A DNA stretch of 64,000 nucleotides, from contig NC_087073.1 in assembly GCF_026151205.1 (NCBI RefSeq), forward strand, positions 7,089,001-7,153,000. The letters are read 5' to 3'. The notes under the pieces are model-generated. The model saw nothing but the letters and a program-made list of their open reading frames with translations. It did not search any database and was not told the origin of the DNA. Shown here piece after piece: positions 33,038 to 43,114 of this stretch. A program made the translations under genes and the position numbers. This stretch comes from Bolinopsis microptera (lineage: Eukaryota > Ctenophora > Tentaculata > Lobata > Bolinopsidae). Every line of letters begins with the position of its first letter. Within the stretch, counting starts at the first letter, position 1.

Positions 33038-33679
33038 AACTTTTAAATCATGCTGCGAAGATCTTCAAGCTTTGTTTGTTTGTTTGGGGACTGGTTTGTA
33101 AGCCAGCCAATGTTTACGAATATAATATTAATAACTTTATTACATAATCATAAATATATATCATAAATAGATCAAATCTGAAACACAAATTTGCACGCAG
33201 TTAATAAATTTATTAAAAAAGAAAATGAAAAAAAAAGTTTATTGATAAAAACAAAATATGGAGCACTCTGTGCTTCCAACAGCCTTTCAGACTCGCGCTA
33301 AGTTTGTTAGGGACTGATTTAGGATATCGTAGATAATGCTATGCCATGCCATTAGTTTGGATATGTAGTGTTTGTGATTGTTGAAATAAATTAATTACGG
33401 TTTGTGCTGATAGGAAAATAGTGATAGTGGGGAATGTGGCAGTGTAAATATGGACCTGGAATTTAGGATGTGTGGCTTATCCATTAATATTAGTTGCCGC
33501 TAGTCTGTGATCAGTTTGTTCTGGTTTTTTTGTGTGCAAATATATATTCATAGTTTATTTTTGTAATATTATATAATATGTAGTACTTAATAATAACCAT
33601 ATGACTAATAACTGATTTACTAATTAACTAATTAACTAATTCACTAAACTGATATAATGACCGTTGTGTCCAGTAACTT

Positions 33680-36600
33680 TCAGACACGTTGTGACCTTCT
33701 TAGACCTGGAATATTATGTAATAAGAAACTGGGCCACGTGTCATCGTCATTTTCACTCTGCAGGTTCAAGAGCATGCGTTTTGTAGCCGATTTAAAAAGG
33801 TTTATGGAAAAAAGTGTTGGTAGGGTGCTTACATTTGCATTTACAGCATAAATTGAGAGTAAAGGTCCTTTGAAGAACATCGAAGATCTGAAATGTGTGG
33901 TGTTGTACTCGGCTAACCAGGATGCTGCAGTCACGTGATCTGAGTTTGCAGTGGGTGCATTTTCTGGGATAGTCATACAGATTTGTTGAGGGACTGAGCT
34001 GCGGAAATGTTTGATTCGGTGCATGAGAATTAGTGTGTTTTTTACAATAACACTGTGCACCGTGAGTATACCATTGTTATTGAAAAATTGTTTTGTGTGT
34101 TCTGGCAGTCGACCGTCTTTGTAAAAGTAATTAATGTGACCTGGCATTACTGCCCTGATACCCTGTTTTTGTCGTGAGAAGAGTGATTCAATGTGATTTT
34201 TTGCTGCAAACCCCCATACAATTGAACAGAAGTTTAAATGCGATTGAACAAAACTTTGATATATCTGTAGCCTTATTTGAATCGATAGGTGACGTTTTAT
34301 TTTATACATAATTCCTACATACCGCATCATTTTTGATCTAACAGCTGCTATATGCTTAGACCATGTTAGTTTATCATCCATTATAACGCCAAGGAACCGT
34401 GCTTCCCTTTTACGTTCTAATTGTGTGTCTGCAATATGAATATTTGGAGTATTATCAGTATTTCTAACACCGAAAAGCATATAGCAGGTCTTTTTTAGAT
34501 TAAGTGCAAGTCCATTACAGTCAACCCAGCGTACAAACTCGTGGGAGAATTGGTTGAATTTTTGTATAACATCGTTTGCATTTTTGCCTTTTATTATGAT
34601 GTTTGCATCATCAGCGTAGAGTATAAACTTTATCATACTGTTGATATTTGGCATATCATTGATGTAGATTAGGAATAACAAAGGTCCCATAATACTGCCC
34701 TGTGGAACTCCGTATGTAATAGGTTTAAGAGCTGATTTAATACCATTCAAACATACATATTGCTGACGTGTGCTCAGGTAGGATTTAAACCATTGCAAAG
34801 CTTGCCCACGGATTCCATAGTGCTGGAGTTTGTCAATCAATACATCATGAGACAAAACGTCAAAAGCTTTACTAAAGTCGACTAGGAGTAATAGAGCAAC
34901 TTCCTTTTTGGCAAGGGAATTCAGAATCGTGTGTTGAGCATCCAAAAGAGCATGCTCACAGGATCGGCCTGGCCGGAAGCCATATTGCCCTTCAAAGAGC
35001 GAGCCTTTCTTGTCAAGGAAGTCCATTACTCTATTATGCATAAGTTTTTCATACAATTTGGAAAAGGTGCACAGCAAAGATATGGGTCGATAGTTAGTGG
35101 CGTCGGATTTGCTGCCTCCTTTGTGAATTGGTATAACTTTAGCTATTTTGAGAGATGATGGGAAGATACCTTGACTAAATGATGTGTTAATGATTATGGA
35201 CAAGACTTTACAGAAGGAGGGGCAGTCTTTTACCATTTTTAGGGGTTCAATTTTAGTGTCTTGAGTGGATTTATTCTTAAGCTTGCTAATAATTTGTTCA
35301 ACTTCACTTTCGGTAGTTGGTCTTACGAACATAGACTGCGAAGCTGGGCTGCTAAGGTAATGTTTAAAACCCCCTGGATCGAATACAGTACGCGCGCTGA
35401 TCGCATCTTTGATTTTTGTGGCAATGTTGGAGAAGTAAGAGTTAAAGTGCTCAGCTACATCACTGTCACTATTTATGATATTTCCGTCGGCGTTTTGGAG
35501 TTTAATTTTGTTATGAGATTTAGATTTTCTGCCAAGTAGAGTGTTGATCAGCTGCCATTGTTTCTTTGAACAATCTTTATACTTATCAAATTGTGTTTTG
35601 TAGTATTTGTCTTTTGCCTTATTGACGTGCTTGTCGCAGAATGCCTTATGCTTTTTGTAAGCCTTGTAGTTTTCCTCCGTTGGGTCCACTATTTTGGCAT
35701 GGAATAATTTGTTTTTACGAGCACATGCAATTTCAAGCCAGGGTAGCATAAAAGGTTTGGGGTCCTGCCTTTCACATTTGCGGCGCACATGATTGGTTTT
35801 CACTGGGTATGCCTCATCATAATGCTGACCGTATATTTCAATAAATTTGTTATATTGTTCATCAGCACAATTTTCACGTGTGACTTCCTCCCACATTTCG
35901 GATCCAATTAATTCTATAAATTTAAGGTTGTTCGACTCGTTAAACATACGTTTTTCAACATTCATTCCATGGTCGACTCTGTGTCGTTTGTTTCTACTCC
36001 CTGCAATGTGGCTGTATTGCCCAAGTGAGATAGTAACAAGAGTGGCTAGATGATCAGACAGGTCAACAGTAAGAACATTGCAGCTGTGTGTGTGTTGTAC
36101 ATTATTGCTGTAAACATGATCTATAAGAGTGGCACTGTGATCAGTGATACGTGTGGGACGTGAGACTAGCTGAAAGAAACCGTATTTGGTCATAGTTTCA
36201 ATCAAATTTTGACAGTGTTTGTCAGTATCATAATGTGTAAGATCTACATTGAAGTCACCGACTAATATAGTATGTTTTCTCGAGTGCCTTTCCATGCCGT
36301 GTAATAGGGAGTCAATGAGTTTGTTAAAATTATCAGGATTTTTTGATGCTGGTGACCGATATATATTGACGATTATCTTTGTTTTGTTAAAGCCTTTGCA
36401 GTTATGGAGTTTTACCAACATGAATTCACCACTCTTGTCTGTCACATCAAAGTTTTGGGGAAAGAATTTTTCAATATTTTCAGACTCGCATACGCGCGTA
36501 TTGATATAAATTGCTAAACCCCCACCACGACCAGAACTACGTATTGGATCTCGTAACAGTGGTTCATAAAATCCCTCAAGCACTAGGTCATTAATACCAT

Positions 36601-37339
36601 TAGGAAGCTTATCCTGCAAGAGATTAGTCTCGTTAAAACAAAGGACATCATACTTCGAGTACGTGAATATATCTTCTCTTAATTTGTTTACGTTTTTAAG
36701 AAGTCCCCGTATGTTTAAGGTAAATATCTTAAGATCACATGCTCCTGACGAACTTACATTGGTCGGCTCCATGTAATTGCAGCTAACTAAAATATCAGAA
36801 ATCTCATTCCAATATTCGAGTTCCTGATCTTGGTCAATTGTATTTCCTATTTCGTTAATCAACTGATAGCGATCGTAGGGATTGTGGATTATGCCGGTGT
36901 GAGTATGTGTATGTAATGAGTATAGCTGATAGCAATGTACATAGTATCCCGGGATCATATTTTCACAGCAATTTCTGCATCCTAAAAAGTCGGAGTGACA
37001 TTTGGTATGTACTTTAGATTCGCACCAGTGGCAGGTTTTCAGGTTGGCGGGGGAGTAAATCCAGCCATTACAGCATGTGCATTGAACTTTAAATTTAGGA
37101 CCTATGACGGGCCCTTGTCTCGGTGGCTTTGCCGAGGGGCATGCATTTACTGGTAAGGCGCTGGAAATACAGTCATAACATATCCAGGCAGAGCCAGAAT
37201 CTGCAATTATTTTTGCCTCAGACTTAGATAACTTCATGCATTTCATATGTTTTATTTTGTCGCAGTGACTGCAAATTAGGAACGAACGTGCTTTAGGAAT
37301 ACGTGTATTACATTTGTTGCAACGCTGAGATTCGTTCAT
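33680..37339 (-). CDS. LINE ORF2: zinc fingers, AP endonuclease, reverse transcriptase
   Basis: The protein has 1,219 residues and starts at ATG 37339. Residues 7-57 form a PHD-like finger (CNKCNTRIP...ICSHCDKIKHMKC...WICYDC). Residues 87-125 form a second Cys/His cluster. Residues about 203-440 are an APE-type endonuclease with LNIRGL, FNETNL (E237), IYRSP (Y327), GDFNVD (D362/N364) and SDH (428-430). Residues about 735-995 are reverse transcriptase with VIPIHKGGSK, NYRPISLL, FRPGRSCEHALLDAQ, LVDFSKAFDVLSHD, YGVPQGSIMGPLLFLIYIND and YADD (908-911). There is no RNase H. PHD fingers ahead of the endonuclease are known in CR1-like LINEs. The length and intact catalytic residues indicate a functional enzyme for target-primed reverse transcription. 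Confidence 0.95.
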   Translation of the reverse strand: MNESQRCNKCNTRIPKARSFLICSHCDKIKHMKCMKLSKSEAKIIADSGSAWICYDCISSALPVNACPSAKPPRQGPVIGPKFKVQCTCCNGWIYSPANLKTCHWCESKVHTKCHSDFLGCRNCCENMIPGYYVHCYQLYSLHTHTHTGIIHNPYDRYQLINEIGNTIDQDQELEYWNEISDILVSCNYMEPTNVSSSGACDLKIFTLNIRGLLKNVNKLREDIFTYSKYDVLCFNETNLLQDKLPNGINDLVLEGFYEPLLRDPIRSSGRGGGLAIYINTRVCESENIEKFFPQNFDVTDKSGEFMLVKLHNCKGFNKTKIIVNIYRSPASKNPDNFNKLIDSLLHGMERHSRKHTILVGDFNVDLTHYDTDKHCQNLIETMTKYGFFQLVSRPTRITDHSATLIDHVYSNNVQHTHSCNVLTVDLSDHLATLVTISLGQYSHIAGSRNKRHRVDHGMNVEKRMFNESNNLKFIELIGSEMWEEVTRENCADEQYNKFIEIYGQHYDEAYPVKTNHVRRKCERQDPKPFMLPWLEIACARKNKLFHAKIVDPTEENYKAYKKHKAFCDKHVNKAKDKYYKTQFDKYKDCSKKQWQLINTLLGRKSKSHNKIKLQNADGNIINSDSDVAEHFNSYFSNIATKIKDAISARTVFDPGGFKHYLSSPASQSMFVRPTTESEVEQIISKLKNKSTQDTKIEPLKMVKDCPSFCKVLSIIINTSFSQGIFPSSLKIAKVIPIHKGGSKSDATNYRPISLLCTFSKLYEKLMHNRVMDFLDKKGSLFEGQYGFRPGRSCEHALLDAQHTILNSLAKKEVALLLLVDFSKAFDVLSHDVLIDKLQHYGIRGQALQWFKSYLSTRQQYVCLNGIKSALKPITYGVPQGSIMGPLLFLIYINDMPNINSMIKFILYADDANIIIKGKNANDVIQKFNQFSHEFVRWVDCNGLALNLKKTCYMLFGVRNTDNTPNIHIADTQLERKREARFLGVIMDDKLTWSKHIAAVRSKMMRYVGIMYKIKRHLSIQIRLQIYQSFVQSHLNFCSIVWGFAAKNHIESLFSRQKQGIRAVMPGHINYFYKDGRLPEHTKQFFNNNGILTVHSVIVKNTLILMHRIKHFRSSVPQQICMTIPENAPTANSDHVTAASWLAEYNTTHFRSSMFFKGPLLSIYAVNANVSTLPTLFSINLFKSATKRMLLNLQSENDDDTWPSFLLHNIPGLRRSQRV

Positions 37340-38167
37340 AGAACTATGAGATAATGTATTATATTCGTTAGTATTATAGTTATATTATGATATATTTAAG
37401 AGAGTATAGACTTACTATTAATACAGAATATGATAATAATAACGTGACCTAGTCAGATACTTCTAACGAAGACTTTCAGTCCTGTGTGTAGAAAGTACCG
37501 TGACTTATCTACAGTAATTAAGTAAACTTCACCTTTACCTTTATGATTGACCTTTAACTTCTCTTCTATTACTTGATGGCAGCAGCTCACCGTGCATGAG
37601 CCTAATTTCCATATGTACAGTAATGTATGTGTCGAATGTTCAGAGTCAAATGTACAGAGTCAAATGTACAGATCAGTCAAATGTACAGAGTCAGATGTAC
37701 AGTAATGTGTGATGTATGTATAATGAGTACTGTGTAAATATCTGTGTAGATATCGTGTAAATATTGCGTCGTCGTTGTCTGAGTACGGCATGAGGTTAGG
37801 AATTAGATAATATGAAATTGTTATGATGTAGGGACGTGGACTATTATCAAGCAGGGTTTATTTCGCGTTTTGCTGATAAGGTGTGATAGATAAGGTGAGA
37901 AGGTAGGGAATCTGGATAAGGGAAAAGTTCATTTAAGTAGTTGATTGTATTATGTGCTTATGTGCTTTGTGCTTTGAATTTGATTTAAGTTTCTAATTTT
38001 GATTTGAAATGACGGAAAATTTGGTAATATAGTAATAGTTTGTTCAAATAAGTTACGTTTGTTTGATTAATGAAATTGTTTGCGACTCAGCGCGAGTCTG
38101 GAAAGTTGTTCAGGATTCGATATTTTTGTCATGATAATTTGACATTAAGATATAAAATACGTCGTGC
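37340..38167 (-). other. LINE inter-ORF spacer
   Basis: This 828-bp stretch between ORF1 and ORF2 has no long frame. Around 37640-37705 the word AGAGTCA.ATGTACAG repeats four times or so. It is unusually long for a LINE spacer, so ORF2 may need an internal ribosome entry, re-initiation or a spliced or separate transcript. Which one cannot be told from sequence. Confidence 0.6.
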
Positions 38168-39760
38168 TCAGGTGCCAAAGTGGCCAGAGATTGGATAAGA
38201 TATCATACGTTTAAAGTGCTCACGTAGAGGTAGGGGTCCACGCCTGAACCCCAGTCCAATGAGCACACAGTTTACCCAGCAATCTGATAATACACTCTGT
38301 CCAATATAGTTAAGATGTAGACCGTCACGAGCGAGGTGAGCGAGACTAAAACTTGAGTTGTCGAAGAGTCTGAAGTTGTCATGGTGAAGGGAGCACTTAA
38401 ACATGAGTTCATTAAGGTACTGGATAATGTCGTTGTGGGTGTTGAATCGGTCAGCATGTATCGATAGTGGACTGACTGCATCGAATAAGAACATAGTGCG
38501 CGGGAACTGTTCTATGAAACTTCTGATGTGATTATGCAGCAGGACGGCACTCGCTCTGTTTTTCTGGATATCGTTTATGCCAGCACTTATGAGTACAATG
38601 TCGGCTTGCTGAATCGATTCCCGGTGTTCCTTTAAGTCGCGGAGGAAAAATAAGTTTTCCCGGAACGCTATGACAGGTGAACGAAATTGAGAACAGTCAA
38701 AATTACAGTTTTTGCTGTCAGACAGTATCAGCACTCGTTTGGTCTGGTTCACTTTATGATGGGGTAGAGGTCGCAACTGATGGCTGCTAGATTTTCTGGA
38801 ATGTGCCGAGGCCAACTGTCTAAAGGTTAAGCTGATTCGAGGACCTTCAAAATCCGCCTGAGTTTGCGGAGGAACAGCATGGTCAAAAAGGTCCTGCGAT
38901 TTTCGCGTCATAGTGTAACAGTCGCCGTGTTGAACTGTCACGGTTTCATCGCGATACTCGCCTGGAGGACGTCTACGAAAAACTAAATCCCTTTTACCCC
39001 CCAGGGAAATGGTAAGTATAGTGCTGTCGGGTACTATACACGATTCATCATCGGAATGAGGAGGTATACACGAGACGTGTGATTCATATTTGGTGATCAT
39101 GCAGCTATTGAAATCCTTATAGTTGATGTTGTTGGTCTTGCACACATCATCAACTGCTACAAGTATTTCAGCAAGGTACGTCTCAGGGTCTAATTGCTTT
39201 GCCCTGTGGTACCCTCCTAAATACTTGTAAGGAGCATCGCCAAAATATGCAACCTTTCTATTCGAGAAAACTTTATCATAGGTTAATTCAGAGTCCAATC
39301 TCTTAAAGTCAAACCTCTTCAGCTGGTCACCAGTTTCGAGCTTGGAGAAGGGCTGTTCCACAGTCTGGACCGGTGTTGGTGGTGCAGGTATTTCGGGGAG
39401 GGTGGTTGTAGGTTGAGTAGGAGGGTGAGCAGAATGGTCACGTAGAGACTGGACAAGGGACTGTGCTTCACTAACGGTGTTCTGGAGGCCGGTCATCGCA
39501 TCAGTGGACGATCTCGAAAAAATTTGAGTTAGAGAGATAAGTTTGTCAGTAGTTTCGGTTAATGTAGAGGTACACTTATGACTGTCAAGAATGTGTGCAC
39601 GTAGCATTTTCTGCTTGGATTGCTTGCATAACTGAAGGTCATCTTCAGTCGCTCCAAAGAGCAGCAATTCACGGTCGAGTTGAGGTACAATGAGTTTATC
39701 GACCAATTCCAAACAGGTTGCAGTTGAGAAACAAAACGGGCGTTCCGTCGATTCAGTCAT
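38168..39760 (-). CDS. LINE ORF1: AlkB-type dioxygenase fused to SGNH esterase
   Basis: The protein has 530 residues from ATG 39760. Residues 1-110 are helical and 110-140 are Pro/Thr-rich. Residues about 145-318 match the AlkB 2-oxoglutarate/Fe(II) oxygenase fold: NSCMITKYESH, then PPHSDDES (H235, D237), ISLGGKRDLVFRRR, LFDHAVPP (H294) and GPRISLTFR (R308, R314), the full iron triad and the RxxxxxR co-substrate signature. Residues about 340-500 match an SGNH hydrolase: VLILSDSKN (S349, SDS for GDS), VLISAGINDIQ (N396) and RDGLHLNYIGQ (D479, H482). Esterase-type ORF1 is known in CR1-like LINEs. The AlkB fusion is the unusual part. Likely roles, by inference, are repair or demethylation of the element's RNA or DNA plus esterase/lipid interaction. 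All catalytic residues look intact. Confidence 0.9.
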   Translation of the reverse strand: MTESTERPFCFSTATCLELVDKLIVPQLDRELLLFGATEDDLQLCKQSKQKMLRAHILDSHKCTSTLTETTDKLISLTQIFSRSSTDAMTGLQNTVSEAQSLVQSLRDHSAHPPTQPTTTLPEIPAPPTPVQTVEQPFSKLETGDQLKRFDFKRLDSELTYDKVFSNRKVAYFGDAPYKYLGGYHRAKQLDPETYLAEILVAVDDVCKTNNINYKDFNSCMITKYESHVSCIPPHSDDESCIVPDSTILTISLGGKRDLVFRRRPPGEYRDETVTVQHGDCYTMTRKSQDLFDHAVPPQTQADFEGPRISLTFRQLASAHSRKSSSHQLRPLPHHKVNQTKRVLILSDSKNCNFDCSQFRSPVIAFRENLFFLRDLKEHRESIQQADIVLISAGINDIQKNRASAVLLHNHIRSFIEQFPRTMFLFDAVSPLSIHADRFNTHNDIIQYLNELMFKCSLHHDNFRLFDNSSFSLAHLARDGLHLNYIGQSVLSDCWVNCVLIGLGFRRGPLPLREHFKRMISYPISGHFGT

Positions 39761-40013
39761 GTAGAAAGGTAAACTTACGCTTCAAGGAGGGCTACGGTGG
39801 ACTTATGTGGAAGGAGGGGCCCAATTAAATTGGGGCCACCGAGCCTAGGGGTCTCTGTTATCTGTAGTGTTGTAGTCAGTGTGCGTAGTATTTGCGTTTA
39901 AGCCACGTCACGATGAGCTGCTGCACTGTCGGCTTATCTATTTAGCAGCAAGACTAGATAACAACATAATGTAATAAAATGTTTGAGAAGTGAATAAAAT
40001 GTTTGAGAAGCTT

Positions 40014-40915
40014 CCCGAACATAGCATTTAAATCCCCTCGGTGGATTTCTCAGTTTTCCTCTGGTCTTGTTGAAGACCCCAAGCAATGGACTAAAAAGAA
40101 ATAAAGAAAAAATAAAGAAATCGCTGAAAAGACACATGCTGAGTCAATGTCTCATAACAATTGTCTCTCTATCTTAAAATACTATTGACCAGGACGGCCC
40201 TGGTTCCTCCTCTGAAGCTGAGTCGTCTGACTCGCTGAAACTATCTATTTGAATAGTGTCCAATATCTCTCCTGAAGTTTCTTCGATCTGAAAAAATGTA
40301 AGTTATCACTCGAAGTATCAAGATTCCCCTACTAAAGCCTAACAAAGACTCGCCCAGATTGGGCTCTCCAATGAGGAGTTACTACTTATAAATTGTTGAG
40401 CAAGTGCAGCCTTCAGGCGTGACTCTAACTTCACAGCAGCAGTGGGACGGTGATTTCTTGTCCAGTTTTTTGTCTGGACCTTGGACATGTTCGATGGTGG
40501 CTGGAGGCTGGCTGGCTCCAGCTTTGCACCATGTTTGGGTCTGCCGCTCTTTGTTGAGATTCGAAGAACTTTTTCAACGCTCCTGCTTTCATCTCATTAC
40601 TGCGTTTCTCTAGCAATCGCATTTGTTTTGCTTTGTTGCTAGCATTCTTCCTCTTACATTCCAAATTCGTACAGCTGCCATCGTGGGATTCGAGGACGTC
40701 TTCCGCGGTGCTCTTGGTACATATCCTGCATACCCTGAGCGATGCTGGATCAAACTCAGGAAATTCCATTTCGGGATTGTCCATTGTGCTGGAAAATAGT
40801 GTTATTAGAATTAGAATTAGAATCAAATTTACGCGCAGCAATACAATAATAGTAAATAATTTTATTACCTAACATATCCCCGATCGTCATGATATCTCTA
40901 TTATAATTCAGAGAA
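40014..40915 (-). repeat. CxxC-protein element, copy B (split by the LINE)
   Basis: Continues from 33038-33072 across the LINE. Very close to copy A, including the insertion of about 31 bp. It loses similarity after about 40880. Confidence 0.85.
40431..40841 (-). CDS. CxxC zinc-like protein, copy B
   Basis: Same protein as 32392-32913: MDNPEMEFPEFDPASLRVCR, ICTKSTAEDVLESHDG and CTNLECKRKNASNKAKQMRL. One Cys of the CC pair is Ser here. It shares the frame-altering insertion with copy A, so A and B derive from one another. Probably started at the internal Met near 40785. Confidence 0.5.
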   Translation of the reverse strand: MLRVNLILILILITLFSSTMDNPEMEFPEFDPASLRVCRICTKSTAEDVLESHDGSCTNLECKRKNASNKAKQMRLLEKRSNEMKAGALKKFFESQQRAADPNMVQSWSQPASSHHRTCPRSRQKTGQEITVPLLL

Positions 40916-41274
40916 TTATTTCTGTAGAATGTCTGTCTGTACGACCGCCCACGTGCAAATTACATTAAAATAGGAATTAAGGTAACAACCAAAAGGTTCC
41001 ATTGCAACGGTGTTTTAATGCACACATGCACGTGCAAAGATTGTTTTAACGTCATTTTGATCGGTTTTGTGGTAATTACGTTGTGTTTAAAGTGTTTTAT
41101 ATTTAAATCGGCTGTATCTTCGGTTGAGATGGATATTTTTTGATGTGATTAAAACTTTCTTTCAAAGAATACTACTAGCTTCGTCCCTGTTGCCACGGGC
41201 TTTCTAGTTATTTTATAAATAAAGCCGAGTCTTACTTTTTATTGACAATGATAATCATAATTACCTCCAGATTA

Positions 41275-42410
41275 GTTTGTCTGAATACGAGACCTTAAGG
41301 GGTTCGTTTTTACTCCCTTAGATACAGACTTCACATCAGGGAATGTCTGATAACTTGCTGTTGCTGCTGATGGAGTCCGGGGTTGCTGGTTCTGTGCTAA
41401 GACAGTGACCTCCTGTCTCAAGGAGCTCAACTCTTTCATCACGTCGGTCATTCACTGAAAATGAAATTAATCACATTTTTAATTGGTAATCATTATAACA
41501 CTTTGCATCAAAAACTTTGATAATTAATATATTAATTATCAAAGTTTTTGATGCAAATATTATAATATAGTATTGATGACAATGAACATGAAACTTCTAA
41601 TAGGTAATAAGGAACAATTTTTACTGTTTGCTGGGATCCTGGAGGCTCTGTGTTTACCCCTGGGGTTACTGAAGGTATTACTGATGGTAATCACGCCAGA
41701 GGGGCCAGCTACAGAGGTAAAGTCTGCTGTTGGAGGAGTAGGGAGGATGGCGGTGGCTGTAGAACTAGCGCCAGAGGGCCCAGCTGTAGGGCTGAGGGGG
41801 GCTGCAGCAGAGGGCCCAGCTGTAGGGCTGAGGGGGGCTGCAGCAGAGGGCCCAGCTGGAGTATTGTGGGCGGCAGAGGGCGGAGCTGTAGGACTGAGGC
41901 CTCTAAGGGGGGCTGCAGCAGAGGGCCCAGCTGGAGGATTGTGGGCGGCAGAGGGCGGAGCTGTATGACTGAGGCCTCTAAGGGGGGCTGCGACAGAGGC
42001 CCCAGCTGGAGGACTAGGGGGGGGGGCAGGAAGAGGTGGTGAGGGAGGGTCTGGGACAGATGGCAAGCTGGGGCCTGCCCTCATGTAGGCAAAGATGGGT
42101 TGTGCTGATGCCCCAATTGAGCTCATCAGCAGCAATTTGGACTCAATCCACTGTACCGTAGGAGGATTGCTTGTCCTTCTGAAGATAATCTAGGTTTGAT
42201 CATAGTAGAAGATCTATCAAAACTCTTGTATGGAACTGTATAAATTGATAAAAGAAAGTTTTTATTATATAATACATTATACTGACTTAGGCCTAGCAAA
42301 ATAATACATTATCACAATGACTTACCGATGCTTGGCTATATGGGGTTCCCTATTTTTCCAGGGGAATCCTGTTCCTTGTCTTCCTTTAAAACAACAGATC
42401 GAACAATAAT
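41275..42410 (-). CDS. Multi-exon fragment with Pro/Ala repeats and coiled C-terminus
   Basis: Three minus-strand pieces look spliced. Near 42325-42400 is a short exon with a GTAAGT donor (KGRQGTGFPWKNREPHIAK). From an acceptor (tacggtacag) at about 42156 comes a Pro/Ala-rich exon down to about 41600. It has SSIGASAQPIFAYMRAGP and imperfect repeats of PAGPSAAAPLRGLSPTAPPS. From an acceptor (ttttcag) at about 41455 comes MTDVMKELSSLRQEVTVLAQ, a heptad coiled coil, ending IQTN at about 41279. The Pro/Ala block is itself a tandem repeat at DNA level. Function unknown; disordered linker plus coiled coil suggests a structural or adaptor protein, or a transposon ORF1-like protein. Confidence 0.4.
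41503..41556. repeat. Perfect 54-bp palindrome
   Basis: TTGCATCAAAAACTTTGATA and the next 7 bases are followed at once by their exact reverse complement, with no spacer. It lies in the putative intron between the coiled-coil exon and the Pro/Ala exon. Confidence 0.95.
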
Positions 42411-42844
42411 ACTGGATTCTTGGCATGACTATAAAAGAAAATATTATATTATAGTAATATTCTATTATAGTATTTATAGTAATTAAGAAATCACTAAATA
42501 TGCAAAATCACTATTACAGTAATGGATGTTATGTGTTTATTGTAATCAATCAATTAATCAATGAATAATGACACAAAAATCATCACACGTCATAAGGAAT
42601 ATTTCTACAAAAATTAAAAATTTGAATAAAATAAATATTCAGATCTGTACAGTATACTCTTAGACCCAGTAATAAATATTTGCCCAATTTATATACTTTC
42701 CACTACTATATAAGTTAATAAAACGTTTCTTTGCAACGTGTGAATTCCACCGAAGATATTCAATATGATTTTCTTTATTATAGCACAATTCATTCCGTCA
42801 ATTCTTCCTAAAACTTCATCAGAGACATACCAAAAATAACCACA

Positions 42845-43114
42845 TTGACAGATTTCTTTGAAATCATATCTTTCTTAAATCATATTAGTCCAACTTTAAA
42901 ACTTAAAACTGTCTTAGAATTTTTGACATCTGGTAGTCCCTACATTAGACGGCCAATCCATTGGTATGTACGCGGCCTTACCCAGGCCTGTAATAAATGG
43001 GGAGTCCCTCTTAGGACGACCAGTGCTAGACACTGTTTACTACTGACTGAATGGAGACCTACTTTACTCTTTGGATTGGTAGAACCTGTCTGGTTACATG
43101 AGCATTGGAGCTAG
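42845..43114 (+). CDS. Unidentified open frame
   Basis: This plus-strand frame of 89 residues includes SPYIRRPIHWYVRGLTQACN and RHCLLLTEWRPTLLFGLVEP. The composition is protein-like but no family is recognised and no splice or start support is seen. Its end coincides with the start of the 43114 direct repeat. The minus strand here is not clearly better. Confidence 0.25.
   Translation: MTDFFEIISFLNHISPTLKLKTVLEFLTSGSPYIRRPIHWYVRGLTQACNKWGVPLRTTSARHCLLLTEWRPTLLFGLVEPVWLHEHWS

Larger units (their letters stand above)
33073..40007 (-). mobile_element. Full-length CR1-group LINE, 6.9 kb, two intact ORFs
   Basis: The element sits inside CxxC-element copy B, whose sequence continues exactly on either side. 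AAGCTT is duplicated at 33067-33072 and 40008-40013. The 3' end (left on this strand) is a short (CAAA)n tail, as in CR1/L2-type LINEs, not poly-A. The order is 5' region of about 247 bp containing a doubled 18-bp word (AATAAAATGTTTGAGAAG), ORF1 (39760-38168), an 828-bp spacer, ORF2 (37339-33680) and a 607-bp 3' region. Both ORFs are free of stops, so the copy is young and could be active. Host-gene features are absent. Confidence 0.9.

Noticed and set aside
38168-39760. AlkB protein as a host gene that a LINE landed beside
   Set aside because: It lies inside the exact LINE borders, is intron-free, and is fused in one frame to the LINE-typical esterase.
41573-42042. Gly/Ala/Glu-rich plus-strand ORFs
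   Set aside because: They lie opposite the Pro/Ala-rich minus-strand exon, which has splice sites and the better composition.
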